Shown: positions 1 to 6,391, counted from the first letter of the stretch. The stretch is 7,657 nucleotides of DNA from an uncultured Clostridiaceae bacterium (GCA_958441075.1 CAUCBQ010000098.1:1-7657); one strand, 5' to 3'. The notes: generated by a model from the letters alone, not told the origin. A program made the numbers and translations.

Positions 1-2
1 CC

Positions 3-569
3 CATGAGGTAAAGGGGTGTGCTGACAGAATTATGCCTCTTTTATGTGACAAAGGGCAGTTTTTAAATACGGTGATTGTATCACCGCCGGGGTGTGGGAA
101 AACTACGCTTTTGAGAGATATGATACGTCAGCTGTCGGACGGCTGCCGGGAGAAGCACACGGGAAGGAGGCTCTTTGGAATTACAGTGGGCGTGGTGGAT
201 GAACGGTCTGAGCTGGGGGCCTGTTTTCAGGGCGTACCTCAGAATGATCTTGGAATGAGGACGGATATTCTGGACGGCTGTCCCAAAAGCCAGGGTATGA
301 TGATGCTGATCCGTTCGATGGCTCCTTCAGTGGTGGCAGTGGATGAGATCGGAGGAAGAGAGGATATACAGGCGGTGGAATACGTTCAGAGCTGTGGCTG
401 CGGGCTGGCGGCTACGGTTCACGGAGCTTCCATGGAGGAAGTGAAAAAACGTCCGGGAGCAGGGGAATTGTTTGAGAAAGGAATTTTTGAACGACTGGTT
501 TTTCTGGATCAGACCGGCGGGGCAGGCCATATCCGAGCTGTATACGACGGAGCCGGAAGGCTTCTGTAA
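3..569 (+). CDS. spoIIIAA: SpoIIIAA, stage III sporulation ATPase (5' truncated by window edge)
   Basis: This is the C-terminal 188 residues of SpoIIIAA, the cytoplasmic AAA-type ATPase thought to power or assemble the SpoIIIA-SpoIIQ channel in the mother cell. The reading frame is open to the left edge. The residues before the first ATG (33), HEVKGCADRI, are typical family sequence, so that ATG is internal and the true start lies outside the window. The Walker A motif (PPGCGKTT) is encoded around 84-107, with its lysine codon at 99. A VVDERSE motif and a RTDILDGCPK motif follow. Walker B (VVAVDEIGG) has its Asp codon at 342, and an ATVHG motif follows it. The family is about 300 residues (B. 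subtilis about 307), so roughly the first 120 are missing. spoIIIAB begins 13 bases after the stop. The identification rests on motifs plus the order of the following genes and is secure. Confidence 0.96.
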   Translation, partial: HEVKGCADRIMPLLCDKGQFLNTVIVSPPGCGKTTLLRDMIRQLSDGCREKHTGRRLFGITVGVVDERSELGACFQGVPQNDLGMRTDILDGCPKSQGMMMLIRSMAPSVVAVDEIGGREDIQAVEYVQSCGCGLAATVHGASMEEVKKRPGAGELFEKGIFERLVFLDQTGGAGHIRAVYDGAGRLL

Positions 570-570
570 A

Positions 571-580
571 GGGGGGAGGA
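571..580 (+). promoter_or_regulatory. Ribosome binding site deciding the spoIIIAB start
   Basis: The purine run GGGGGGAGGA directly follows the spoIIIAA stop codon and sits 2-3 bases before the ATG at 583. The frame is also open upstream to an ATG at 472 inside spoIIIAA, but that start has no such site and would add residues unlike the family. The site therefore fixes the start at 583. Confidence 0.75.
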
Positions 581-582
581 TC

Positions 583-1113
583 ATGGTTATAAAATGGGCC
601 GGTATGGGGCTGGTGCTGTTTTCCGGCACAGGCTGGGGAATGTGGCTGGCCTGGCGGTGGAAGGCCAGACTGGAAGCGCTGGAAACTCTGCGGCAGATGG
701 TTTTTGGTTTAAAAGGTGAGATCACCTACAGCCGTGCGCCTCTGGAGGAGGCATTGGAGCGGGTGGGACGGCGGGAAAATGGTTTTTTGGGCCATCTGTT
801 CACAGAAGCGGCCAGAGAGATTGGCGGGAGCCGGGAAGAATCATTTTCTAAAATATGGGAAAAACAGGTGGAGCTTATAAGAAAGGGGCCTCAGGGCGGG
901 ATTTTCGATACAGAGGATATAAAACAGCTTGCCGGACTTGGAGGGCGTCTGGGATATCTGGATGTGGACATGCAGGAACGGACGCTGCTTCTATATCTGG
1001 AACAGCTGGAGCTTTCTATCAGCCGGCTGCGGGGGGAGATAAAGGAACGCTGCCGTCTGAGCACAGCTCTGGGAATGATGGGGAGCCTGCTTTTGGTGAT
1101 CCTGATGTATTAG
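583..1113 (+). CDS. spoIIIAB: SpoIIIAB, stage III sporulation membrane protein
   Basis: The protein has 176 residues, close to the B. subtilis protein (about 171). SpoIIIAB is a mother-cell membrane component of the SpoIIIA secretion-like complex and is related to GspF-type platform proteins of type II secretion and pilus systems. It is the presumed partner of the SpoIIIAA ATPase. A hydrophobic segment lies at residues 4-24 and another closes the protein (about 160-176, ending LLLVILMY). Between them is a mostly helical soluble region with the family-like stretch LGGRLGYLDVDMQ. The start at 583 was chosen for its ribosome binding site and because the first residues (MVIKWAGM) lead straight into the first membrane segment. 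A 26-base gap separates it from spoIIIAC, consistent with one transcript. Confidence 0.94.
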   Translation: MVIKWAGMGLVLFSGTGWGMWLAWRWKARLEALETLRQMVFGLKGEITYSRAPLEEALERVGRRENGFLGHLFTEAAREIGGSREESFSKIWEKQVELIRKGPQGGIFDTEDIKQLAGLGGRLGYLDVDMQERTLLLYLEQLELSISRLRGEIKERCRLSTALGMMGSLLLVILMY

Positions 1114-1139
1114 CCGGGACTGAGAGAAGGGGAGTAGAT

Positions 1140-1334
1140 ATGGACGTAAATCTGATTTTCCGCATTGCGGCTGTGGGAATCCTGGTGTCTGTAATCTGTC
1201 AGGTGCTAAAGCACAGCGGCAGAGACGAGCAGGCATTTCTTACCAGTCTGGCAGGTCTGGTACTGGTGCTGTTCTGGATGGTTCCTTACATATATGATTT
1301 GTTTGAAACTATGAAACGTCTGTTTTTGTTGTAG
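1140..1334 (+). CDS. spoIIIAC: SpoIIIAC, small stage III sporulation membrane protein
   Basis: The product is a 64-residue integral membrane protein; the B. subtilis homologue has about 68. SpoIIIAC and SpoIIIAD are small membrane parts of the channel complex, and no enzymatic role is known. Two hydrophobic segments are visible, at about residues 4-22 and 31-50, separated by a charged loop (KHSGRDEQ). The frame is also open far upstream inside spoIIIAB to an ATG at 855, but those upstream residues overlap spoIIIAB and look unlike a protein family. The ATG at 1140 is preceded by AAGGGGAG (1128-1135) at suitable spacing and gives the expected length. It is placed between AB and AD as in other spore formers. 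Confidence 0.95.
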   Translation: MDVNLIFRIAAVGILVSVICQVLKHSGRDEQAFLTSLAGLVLVLFWMVPYIYDLFETMKRLFLL

Positions 1335-1345
1335 GAGAGACTTAT

Positions 1346-1732
1346 ATGAGCATTCTTACCATAGGAGCTGCCGGAATTACAGCAGTCCTTCTTGCCGTAT
1401 GGCTGAAGGGAGTCAGGGCAGAGTATGCCCTCTATATGGTGCTGGGAGCACAGGTGCTTTTTATGATCTGCGGTACCGGACGGCTGGAGGTGATATTAGA
1501 CGCCATGAGACGGCTGGAAAGCTATATTCGGATTGATCCGGCCTATCTGGGCGCTCTTCTTAAAATGGTGGGAATTACCTATGTGGCGGAGTTTGCTTCG
1601 GGGATCTGCAGGGATGCAGGCTACAGCGCTTTGGGAAATCAGATTGAGATTTTTGGAAAGCTGTCTATTCTTGGAGTGAGTATGCCTGTTTTTTTGGCTC
1701 TCTTTGAAATACTGGACCGATTTATGGGATAG
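1346..1732 (+). CDS. spoIIIAD: SpoIIIAD, stage III sporulation membrane protein
   Basis: The product has 128 residues, against about 133 in B. subtilis. It is a polytopic membrane protein of the SpoIIIA complex, homologous to SpoIIIAC but longer. Hydrophobic segments appear at about residues 2-20, 27-44, 70-88 and 103-122. The stretch KMVGITYVAEFASGICRDAG with following G, N and Q residues is the most characteristic conserved part of the family. The site AGGAGAG (1333-1339) precedes the ATG at 1346, which lies only 11 bases after the spoIIIAC stop, so the two are almost certainly translated from one message. The protein is intact and nothing unusual was noticed. Confidence 0.95.
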   Translation: MSILTIGAAGITAVLLAVWLKGVRAEYALYMVLGAQVLFMICGTGRLEVILDAMRRLESYIRIDPAYLGALLKMVGITYVAEFASGICRDAGYSALGNQIEIFGKLSILGVSMPVFLALFEILDRFMG

Positions 1733-1781
1733 TACGGTGAAAAACAGATGACGGCCAGATGTATGATTCACTGTATCAGGG

Positions 1782-1789
1782 AAGGAGAA
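1782..1789 (+). promoter_or_regulatory. Ribosome binding site deciding the spoIIIAE start
   Basis: The sequence AAGGAGAA lies 5 bases before the ATG at 1795. An in-frame ATG at 1759 is also possible but lacks a comparable site, and the 12 extra residues would displace a normal signal-peptide-like N-terminus. Confidence 0.65.
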
Positions 1790-1794
1790 CGGTC

Positions 1795-3051
1795 ATGGAA
1801 CCGGGGAAAAAAGAGGGGAGACATGAGAGCATTGGTATAAAAGCGGTCTTTTTTTTGCTGGTTCTGTGGATAAGCTTCGTGTGGTGTGCTGTAACGGTTC
1901 ATGCCTTTGATGGGAGAAGGTATTTTCCGGATGCAGATATGGAGCTATCAGAAGAAACAGATCCGGGACAGGCCGCCAAAGATATGGGAATTGCAGAGGA
2001 GCTGGAACGGCTGGAGCAGTATCTGAGCCAGGCGATGGGGAAAACGGAAAGTATGTCCATTGGTTTTTCATTTGCAGAATTGATGAAGGCCTTTGCCGCA
2101 GGGGATTTGGGAAAGGTGGGAGCAGCTGTGAAGGAGGGGGCCGGACAGCTTCTGCTTTCTCAGGTAAGGGAAGGAGCAGGGCTTTTAAGCCAGGCTGCAG
2201 CTATTGGCCTTTTGGGAGCCATGTTTTCAGGGGCTGCTTCTGTTTTTAAAAACGGACAGATTTCAGATACCGGCTTTTATGTGGCGTATCTTCTGCTGTT
2301 TGTCTGTCTGGCAGGGAGCTTTCTGGCAAGTCTTTCTATTGCGGCAGAGGTTCTGGACCGGATTCTGGAATTTATGGGTGTTTTGATGCCGGCTTATTTT
2401 ATGGCAGTGTCATTTTCAGGGGGAAGCATAACAGGGATTTGTATGTATGAGGCCATGATGGCGTCTGTTTTCTGCGTTCAATGGTTCTCACGGACGGTAT
2501 TTCTCACCGGAGTCAGGGTTTATGTACTTCTGGTTCTGGGCAGTCATGTGATGAAGGAGCCATTGCTGTCTAAAATGACCGCTCTGACGGAACAGGCGGT
2601 GGAGTGGGGAATAAAAACCATGTTTGGCCTGATTCTGGGCCTGCATATGCTGGAAGCTATGGTTTTGCCTTATGCAGACAGCGCAGGACGCTCAGGGCTT
2701 TTAAAGCTTGCAGAAATGGTTCCGGGACTGGGAGCCGGTGCGGGAACGGCTGCCCGGATGGTGTTGGGCTCCGGTGTGCTGATTAAAAATACCATGGGAG
2801 CTGCAGGCATAGTGGTTCTCGGGCTTATTTCATTTCTTCCGGTTGTAAAGCTTCTGATTCTTGCTTTTTTTTATCAGGCGGCAGGAGCCATTATGCAGCC
2901 GGTATGCGATAAGCGAATGGTATCCTGCGTGACTGGCGTTTCCAGAGGCCACAGACTGCTGCTGAAGATTGTTTTATATTCACTGCTTCTGTTTGTAATT
3001 GCTGTTGCTGTTACCTGCAAGGCAGCGGATGTGGCGTATCTGTCCGCCTGA
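1795..3051 (+). CDS. spoIIIAE: SpoIIIAE, multi-pass stage III sporulation membrane protein
   Basis: The protein has 418 residues from the ATG at 1795; the B. subtilis homologue has about 399. SpoIIIAE is the large polytopic membrane subunit of the SpoIIIA complex in the mother-cell membrane around the forespore and is needed for continued forespore gene expression. A basic N-terminus is followed by a hydrophobic stretch (about 17-37) ending in VHA, which looks like a cleavable signal sequence or first membrane anchor. An acidic, extracytoplasmic-looking region (about 38-120) follows. Several hydrophobic segments then fill residues 130-410, including the long MGAAGIVVLGLISFLPVVKL stretch and a final segment with VLYSLLLFVIAVAV. 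A 62-base gap from spoIIIAD is the largest within the AA-AG block, but no terminator or clear promoter was seen there. Confidence 0.95.
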   Translation: MEPGKKEGRHESIGIKAVFFLLVLWISFVWCAVTVHAFDGRRYFPDADMELSEETDPGQAAKDMGIAEELERLEQYLSQAMGKTESMSIGFSFAELMKAFAAGDLGKVGAAVKEGAGQLLLSQVREGAGLLSQAAAIGLLGAMFSGAASVFKNGQISDTGFYVAYLLLFVCLAGSFLASLSIAAEVLDRILEFMGVLMPAYFMAVSFSGGSITGICMYEAMMASVFCVQWFSRTVFLTGVRVYVLLVLGSHVMKEPLLSKMTALTEQAVEWGIKTMFGLILGLHMLEAMVLPYADSAGRSGLLKLAEMVPGLGAGAGTAARMVLGSGVLIKNTMGAAGIVVLGLISFLPVVKLLILAFFYQAAGAIMQPVCDKRMVSCVTGVSRGHRLLLKIVLYSLLLFVIAVAVTCKAADVAYLSA

Positions 3052-3080
3052 CAGGGAAATCAGATGGAAAAGGAGGACGT

Positions 3081-3773
3081 ATGGCAGAGGCTCTTTTAGG
3101 CTGGGCCAGAAACATCATTTATTATATGATTTTCCTTTCACTTGCAGAGCACCTTCTGGCTGGAAGTCCTTATGGAAGATATCTGCGTTTGTTTGGGGGA
3201 ATGGTCCTTGTACTTATTGTTTTAGGGCCATTTGGTTCCTTTGGGGAGCTGGAGACACAGGTAAGCAGTCTGTTTGATCAGTTTACATTCAGACAGGAGT
3301 CAAAGGAACTTAAAAAAGAGCTCTTTGGTATGGAGGAAAAGCGTCTGGCAGGTATAACAGATCAGTACAGAAAAAATGTGGAAGAGGAGGTAATGGTTTT
3401 GGCGGGGGCACAGGGGATTTCCTGTTCTCAGGTACAGGTACAGCTGGAGGAAGGACGGGAAAGTCCCTTCTACGGACGGATTTTGGGAATTGAGATCGAA
3501 TTATCAGGGGAGGCATTTTTGAAAAATGAAATTTCAGAAAGAGAAAAGGTTCAGTCTGCTGGCCCGGCGCTGCTGTCCTCTGTTACGGAAGACCGTCCGG
3601 TAAGTATTGACAAAATTGAGATTGATTCAGGGGAGAAAAAGGAAGATACAGAAGGCGTGCAGCCAGAGCTTTCGGAAAGGGAAAAACAGGTATCAGAGTC
3701 GTTAAAGGGAAAGGTAGTGCAGTATTATGGACTGGAAGGAGAGGCTGTTAAAATTAAATGGAAAAATGACTAG
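3081..3773 (+). CDS. spoIIIAF: SpoIIIAF, stage III sporulation ring-domain protein
   Basis: The protein has 230 residues, slightly longer than the B. subtilis protein (about 206). SpoIIIAF is anchored in the mother-cell membrane and exposes a ring-building-type domain to the space between mother cell and forespore. Two membrane segments lie at about residues 11-27 and 35-54, joined by the short loop AGSPYGRYLRL. A charged helical region follows, then a beta-rich part (CSQVQVQLEEG, GIEIELSG). A low-complexity Lys/Glu-rich stretch at about 165-205 accounts for the extra length, and the end (VVQYYGLEGEAVKIKWKND) is family-like. AGGAGG (3071-3076) lies 4 bases before the ATG. The last 47 bases overlap the start of spoIIIAG in another frame. 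Confidence 0.93.
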   Translation: MAEALLGWARNIIYYMIFLSLAEHLLAGSPYGRYLRLFGGMVLVLIVLGPFGSFGELETQVSSLFDQFTFRQESKELKKELFGMEEKRLAGITDQYRKNVEEEVMVLAGAQGISCSQVQVQLEEGRESPFYGRILGIEIELSGEAFLKNEISEREKVQSAGPALLSSVTEDRPVSIDKIEIDSGEKKEDTEGVQPELSEREKQVSESLKGKVVQYYGLEGEAVKIKWKND

Positions 3774-4344
3774 GGAAAAATGGCTGCTGTTTCTGCTTGC
3801 AGGAATATTTCTTATGCTTTTATCCCTTCCGGGCGGAGAAAAAAAGATGGTTCAGGACAATGGGGCAAGGAGTGAAGATCAGGCTGTAAAAGCAGAAAAA
3901 CACGTTTCAGATTCAGGAGCCAGCCGAGAGCCATTATCATTTCCTTCCTATGAGGAACGGCTGGAACGGCGGATTCGGGAGCTTTTGCGGTCAGTAGAGG
4001 GCGTGGGTCAGGTAGATGTAATGGTAGTTTTAAAATCCACAGGACAGAAGGTACTTCGGGTAGACCGTAATGGCAGCAGCACTGTGACAAAGGAAACAGA
4101 TTCTTCAGGCGGGAGCCGTGAGGTCAGGGAAAGCCAGTCAGAAGAAACCACCGTTCTGCCTCAGTCCGGCGGAGCATCAAACGGGCCGGTGGTGGAAAAG
4201 GAATTGAGTCCTGAGATCTCAGGAATTGTCATCAGCGCTGACGGCGGGGGAAGCCCTGAGGTCTGTTCTGAAATTTCTCAGGCAATGGAGGCATTACTGG
4301 GGCTTCCGGCACATAAAATTAAGGTGCTGAAGAGGAAACAGTGA
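3727..4344 (+). CDS. spoIIIAG: SpoIIIAG, stage III sporulation ring-forming protein
   Basis: The protein has 205 residues (B. subtilis about 229). SpoIIIAG is a bitopic membrane protein whose extracytoplasmic domain forms a large ring related to those of type III secretion and flagellar systems; it is a central part of the mother-cell channel. One membrane segment lies at about 19-35 (LLFLLAGIFLMLLSL), followed by a polar linker. The ring-building domain is split by a Ser/Gly-rich insertion: the first half is at about 75-112 (RELLRSVEGVGQVDVMVVL) and the second at about 155-203 (PEISGIVISADGGG, then LGLPAHKIKVL). The ATG at 3727 lies inside spoIIIAF, preceded by AAAGGGAAAGG at 3704-3714. An in-frame ATG at 3766 would still keep the membrane segment but has no close ribosome binding site, so 3727 is preferred with moderate certainty. 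Confidence 0.94.
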   Translation: MDWKERLLKLNGKMTREKWLLFLLAGIFLMLLSLPGGEKKMVQDNGARSEDQAVKAEKHVSDSGASREPLSFPSYEERLERRIRELLRSVEGVGQVDVMVVLKSTGQKVLRVDRNGSSTVTKETDSSGGSREVRESQSEETTVLPQSGGASNGPVVEKELSPEISGIVISADGGGSPEVCSEISQAMEALLGLPAHKIKVLKRKQ

Positions 4345-4369
4345 TCCTTTGCCACCAATATCGCGATTG

Positions 4370-4398
4370 GAAATTTCCAGAGCCTGTCTGCATAAGAT
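4370..4398 (+). promoter_or_regulatory. Candidate sigma-E-like promoter before the GH25 gene
   Basis: GAAATTT (4370-4376) and CATAAGAT (4391-4398) are 14 bases apart. They agree at 5 of 7 and 6 of 8 positions with the B. subtilis sigma-E consensus (KMATATT, CATACAAT) as I recall it. The -10 part also fits the sigma-K pattern CATAnnnTA, but no sigma-K -35 was found. A start about 7 bases downstream would leave a leader of only about 14 bases, with the ribosome binding site at its very 5' end. This is a weak call. Confidence 0.25.
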
Positions 4399-4418
4399 AA
4401 AGAAAAGGAGATGATCTT

Positions 4419-5354
4419 ATGGAGATTAAGGGCATAGATGTAAGCAGTTATCAGGGCGTGGTTGACTGGAAGAGGGTAGCGGCTTCTGAATACCGGTATG
4501 CAGTCCTGCGCTGTATGACCCGCAGCGGAGCGGACCTCCGGTTTGAACGCAATTATTCTCAGGCGCGGGATGCAGGACTGAAGGTGGGAGTTTATGCCCT
4601 TTCATATGCTCTGACGGTAAAGGAGTCAATAAAGGAGGCGGAGAGGGCAGTAAATCTGCTGAATGGACGGGCATTGGATCTGCCGGTATATCTGGATCTG
4701 GAATGGGGAGAACAGAGAAAATTAGAAAAAGAGCAGCTTACAGCCATTGTACAGGCATTTTTGAAAACAGTAGAGAATAACACGGAATATCAGACAGGGA
4801 TCTATTGCAATACAGACTGGTATAATAATGTTCTGGATTCCTCAGTTCTGTCATACGATTACTGGATTGCCAGTTATGGAGCCAATGATGGTAAGCCTCA
4901 CCGGCGGCCGGATATACCGGGAATGGCAGCCTGGCAGTATACCAGTCAGGGGAGTGTATCCGGAATCTCCGGAAAAGCAGATTTGGATATTTTCTACAAG
5001 AAATATGAAAAGGAAGAGGAATCTGTTAAGAAATCCGGATGGCAGAAGGAAACAGATGGCTGGCGCTTTTATCTGGGCAATACCGGAGAACCGGTTCGAA
5101 ATGAATGGTATCAGGATGGCGATACGGGTAAGTGGTACTGGTTTGACGGAGCAGGCATAATGGTGCATGGTACCTGGTATAAGTATAAGGATCACTGGTA
5201 TTATCTGGGAGCTGACGGGGCCATGGCAACAGGACAGCAGACCATAGACGGCAAGTGGTACATCATGGACGATCAGGGCCGGATGATCGTGGAACCGATT
5301 ATACTGACGCCGGATCAGGATGGTGCTCTGCGGTGGACGGGGATGGCGGAATAA
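4419..5354 (+). CDS. GH25 muramidase (lysozyme) with C-terminal cell-wall-binding repeats
   Basis: The 311-residue protein is predicted to cleave the N-acetylmuramic acid to N-acetylglucosamine bond of peptidoglycan. Residues 1-195 form a glycoside hydrolase family 25 barrel. Asp7 is in GIDVSSYQG, Asp93 and Glu95 are in the YLDLEW catalytic motif, and a late DLD (188-190) follows AAWQYTS. A charged linker (194-206) leads to aromatic, glycine-rich repeats at 207-290 (GWQ..DGWRFYLG, GKWYWFDG, DHWYYLGADGAM, GKWYIMDDQGRM) of the choline/cell-wall-binding type. AAAAGGAG (4403-4410) fixes the ATG at 4419. No signal peptide or membrane segment is present, so export would need another route or cell lysis. 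It lies between spoIIIAG and spoIIIAH with gaps of 74 and 104 bases, on the same strand and with similar composition. A sporulation role (engulfment, septal wall remodelling or mother-cell lysis) is inferred from position only; a phage-lysin origin is possible. Confidence 0.92.
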   Translation: MEIKGIDVSSYQGVVDWKRVAASEYRYAVLRCMTRSGADLRFERNYSQARDAGLKVGVYALSYALTVKESIKEAERAVNLLNGRALDLPVYLDLEWGEQRKLEKEQLTAIVQAFLKTVENNTEYQTGIYCNTDWYNNVLDSSVLSYDYWIASYGANDGKPHRRPDIPGMAAWQYTSQGSVSGISGKADLDIFYKKYEKEEESVKKSGWQKETDGWRFYLGNTGEPVRNEWYQDGDTGKWYWFDGAGIMVHGTWYKYKDHWYYLGADGAMATGQQTIDGKWYIMDDQGRMIVEPIILTPDQDGALRWTGMAE

Positions 5355-5391
5355 GGGAAAAGAGTGTGCCTGTGGGAAGTCCCGAAAGCCG

Positions 5392-5419
5392 GCATAAAAT
5401 CAGAGATATCGCATATGAT
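5392..5419 (+). promoter_or_regulatory. Candidate sigma-E-like promoter before spoIIIAH
   Basis: GCATAAA (5392-5398) and CATATGAT (5412-5419) are 13 bases apart. They agree at 5 of 7 and 6 of 8 positions with the sigma-E consensus as I recall it. Transcription would start near 5426, leaving room for the ribosome binding site at 5443-5450 and the ATG at 5459. A private promoter would let spoIIIAH be made independently of the long upstream operon and the inserted muramidase gene. No experimental support is available from sequence alone. Confidence 0.35.
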
Positions 5420-5442
5420 TAAGTATTAAAGAGGGTGGAATA

Positions 5443-5450
5443 AAAAGGAG
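5443..5450 (+). promoter_or_regulatory. Ribosome binding site deciding the spoIIIAH start
   Basis: AAAAGGAG lies 8 bases before the ATG at 5459. A GTG at 5450 is in frame three codons earlier but overlaps this site, so the ATG is the better start. Confidence 0.7.
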
Positions 5451-5458
5451 TGCAGGAC

Positions 5459-6361
5459 ATGAAGATCAGGAACATGAAACAGGTAAAACAGGTCACAGCA
5501 CATATGAAGGATGTAAAAATGAAACGGCTGTTCCGCAGAAATCAGATTATTATTACCACACTGGCTGTGATGATTGCTGCTGCAGGATATCTCAATTATG
5601 CCGGAAAGCGTGATCTTGCTGCTGCAGGTAATATTTATGAAGCCGGGGCTATGGATATTTCCGATGAGGATCTGCTGGCAGAAAATGAAGCTGCTTCCGG
5701 AGAGGGGCTTTTGGAGATCGGCAGTCTGGATCAGGACCCGGATCAGGTGGAGGAAGCACTTCCCGGCGAGAGACTGGCTCAGGGAGAAGGAGCCGGAGAG
5801 GATCATGCAAACCAGCCGGCTGAGGCCGGGGAAAATATGTCCTTACAGCAGCTGGCTGAGGCCGGGGAAAGTATGTCCTCACAGCAGCTGGCTGCGGCTG
5901 GGGAAGGAGGACAGGACAGTTCTCCGGAAGCCGGAGATACGCAGGATGCTCCTGCCGGAATTGAAAATCCGGGAGAGGCAGTTCTTACCAGCGGAATGAG
6001 CGTGGCAGACTACATAGCTGGAGTGCAGTTAAGCCGGGAACAGGTTCGGGCCAGAAATAAGGAAACCCTGATGAGTCTGATTAACAGTACCTCCATTGAT
6101 GAGGCAGCCAAGCAGCAGGCCATTCAGGACATGATCCGTCTGACTGAGATTTCAGAAAAGGAAAATGCTGCGGAAACCCTTCTCATGGCAAAAGGATTTT
6201 CCGATCCGGTAGTGAGTATTGCAGATGAAAAAGTAGATGTGGTGATCAATGCTGCCTCCATCACAGATCCCCAAAGAGCCCAGATTGAGGATATTGTAAA
6301 ACGTAAAACCGAGGTGGGAGCTGATCAGATTATCATTACACTTTTGAATATGGAAGAGTGA
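5459..6361 (+). CDS. spoIIIAH: SpoIIIAH, stage III sporulation channel protein with enlarged linker
   Basis: The protein has 300 residues, notably longer than the B. subtilis protein (about 218). SpoIIIAH is anchored in the mother-cell membrane. Its extracytoplasmic YscJ/FliF-like domain binds forespore SpoIIQ, forming the zipper and channel used in engulfment. Residues 1-28 are basic, a single membrane segment spans about 29-46, and the conserved C-terminal domain is about 183-298 (REQVRARNKETL, MLLMAKGFSDP-like region, VDVVINAASITDPQRAQIEDIV). Between them lies an acidic, Ala/Glu/Gly-rich linker (about 50-180) containing 2.4 copies of a 12-residue repeat, AEAGE.MS.QQL (121-149). This linker accounts for the extra length. 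It is the last gene of the operon and is followed by a terminator. Confidence 0.94.
   Translation: MKIRNMKQVKQVTAHMKDVKMKRLFRRNQIIITTLAVMIAAAGYLNYAGKRDLAAAGNIYEAGAMDISDEDLLAENEAASGEGLLEIGSLDQDPDQVEEALPGERLAQGEGAGEDHANQPAEAGENMSLQQLAEAGESMSSQQLAAAGEGGQDSSPEAGDTQDAPAGIENPGEAVLTSGMSVADYIAGVQLSREQVRARNKETLMSLINSTSIDEAAKQQAIQDMIRLTEISEKENAAETLLMAKGFSDPVVSIADEKVDVVINAASITDPQRAQIEDIVKRKTEVGADQIIITLLNMEE
5818..5905 (+). repeat. 36-bp tandem repeat in the spoIIIAH linker (about 2.4 copies)
   Basis: Copy 1 starts at 5818, copy 2 at 5854 and a partial third copy at 5890; each begins GGCTGAGGCCGGGGAA or a close variant. The period of 36 bases is in frame and encodes 12-residue units. The third copy matches for about 16 bases with two changes, then diverges. 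The repeat changes linker length without touching the membrane or ring domains. Confidence 0.85.
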
Positions 6362-6391
6362 GCGCAGACGGTTTTAGCTCACTATAAAGAC

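Noticed and set aside
472..582. Longer spoIIIAB beginning at the ATG at 472
   Set aside because: It would overlap spoIIIAA by about 100 bases, lacks a ribosome binding site and adds residues unlike the family; the ATG at 583 has a strong site and gives the expected length.
855..1139. Long N-terminal extension of spoIIIAC
   Set aside because: It lies entirely within spoIIIAB in another frame, has a low-complexity composition typical of a shadow frame, and the 64-residue form matches the family.
3052..3080. Frameshift or missing gene between spoIIIAE and spoIIIAF
   Set aside because: The stop, 29-base gap and strong AGGAGG site are normal and both proteins are complete.
4391..4399. Sigma-K promoter before the GH25 gene
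   Set aside because: CATAAGATA fits the sigma-K -10 pattern perfectly but no AC-type -35 lies at the right distance; kept only as part of a weak sigma-E candidate.
4828..5229. Open frames on both strands overlapping the GH25 gene
   Set aside because: They are shadows of a gene with clear catalytic motifs and wall-binding repeats; none shows a domain or translation signal.
5037..5288. DNA-level repeat in the GH25 C-terminus
   Set aside because: The wall-binding repeats are visible in the protein, but the DNA copies are too diverged to call a nucleotide repeat.
5649..5882. Minus-strand open frame with a proline-rich repeat opposite the spoIIIAH linker
   Set aside because: It merely mirrors the 36-bp repeat and GC-rich codons of spoIIIAH; no promoter, ribosome binding site or recognisable domain.
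5818..5905. CRISPR array
   Set aside because: The 36-base units are directly adjacent without spacers, in frame within spoIIIAH, so this is a coding tandem repeat.
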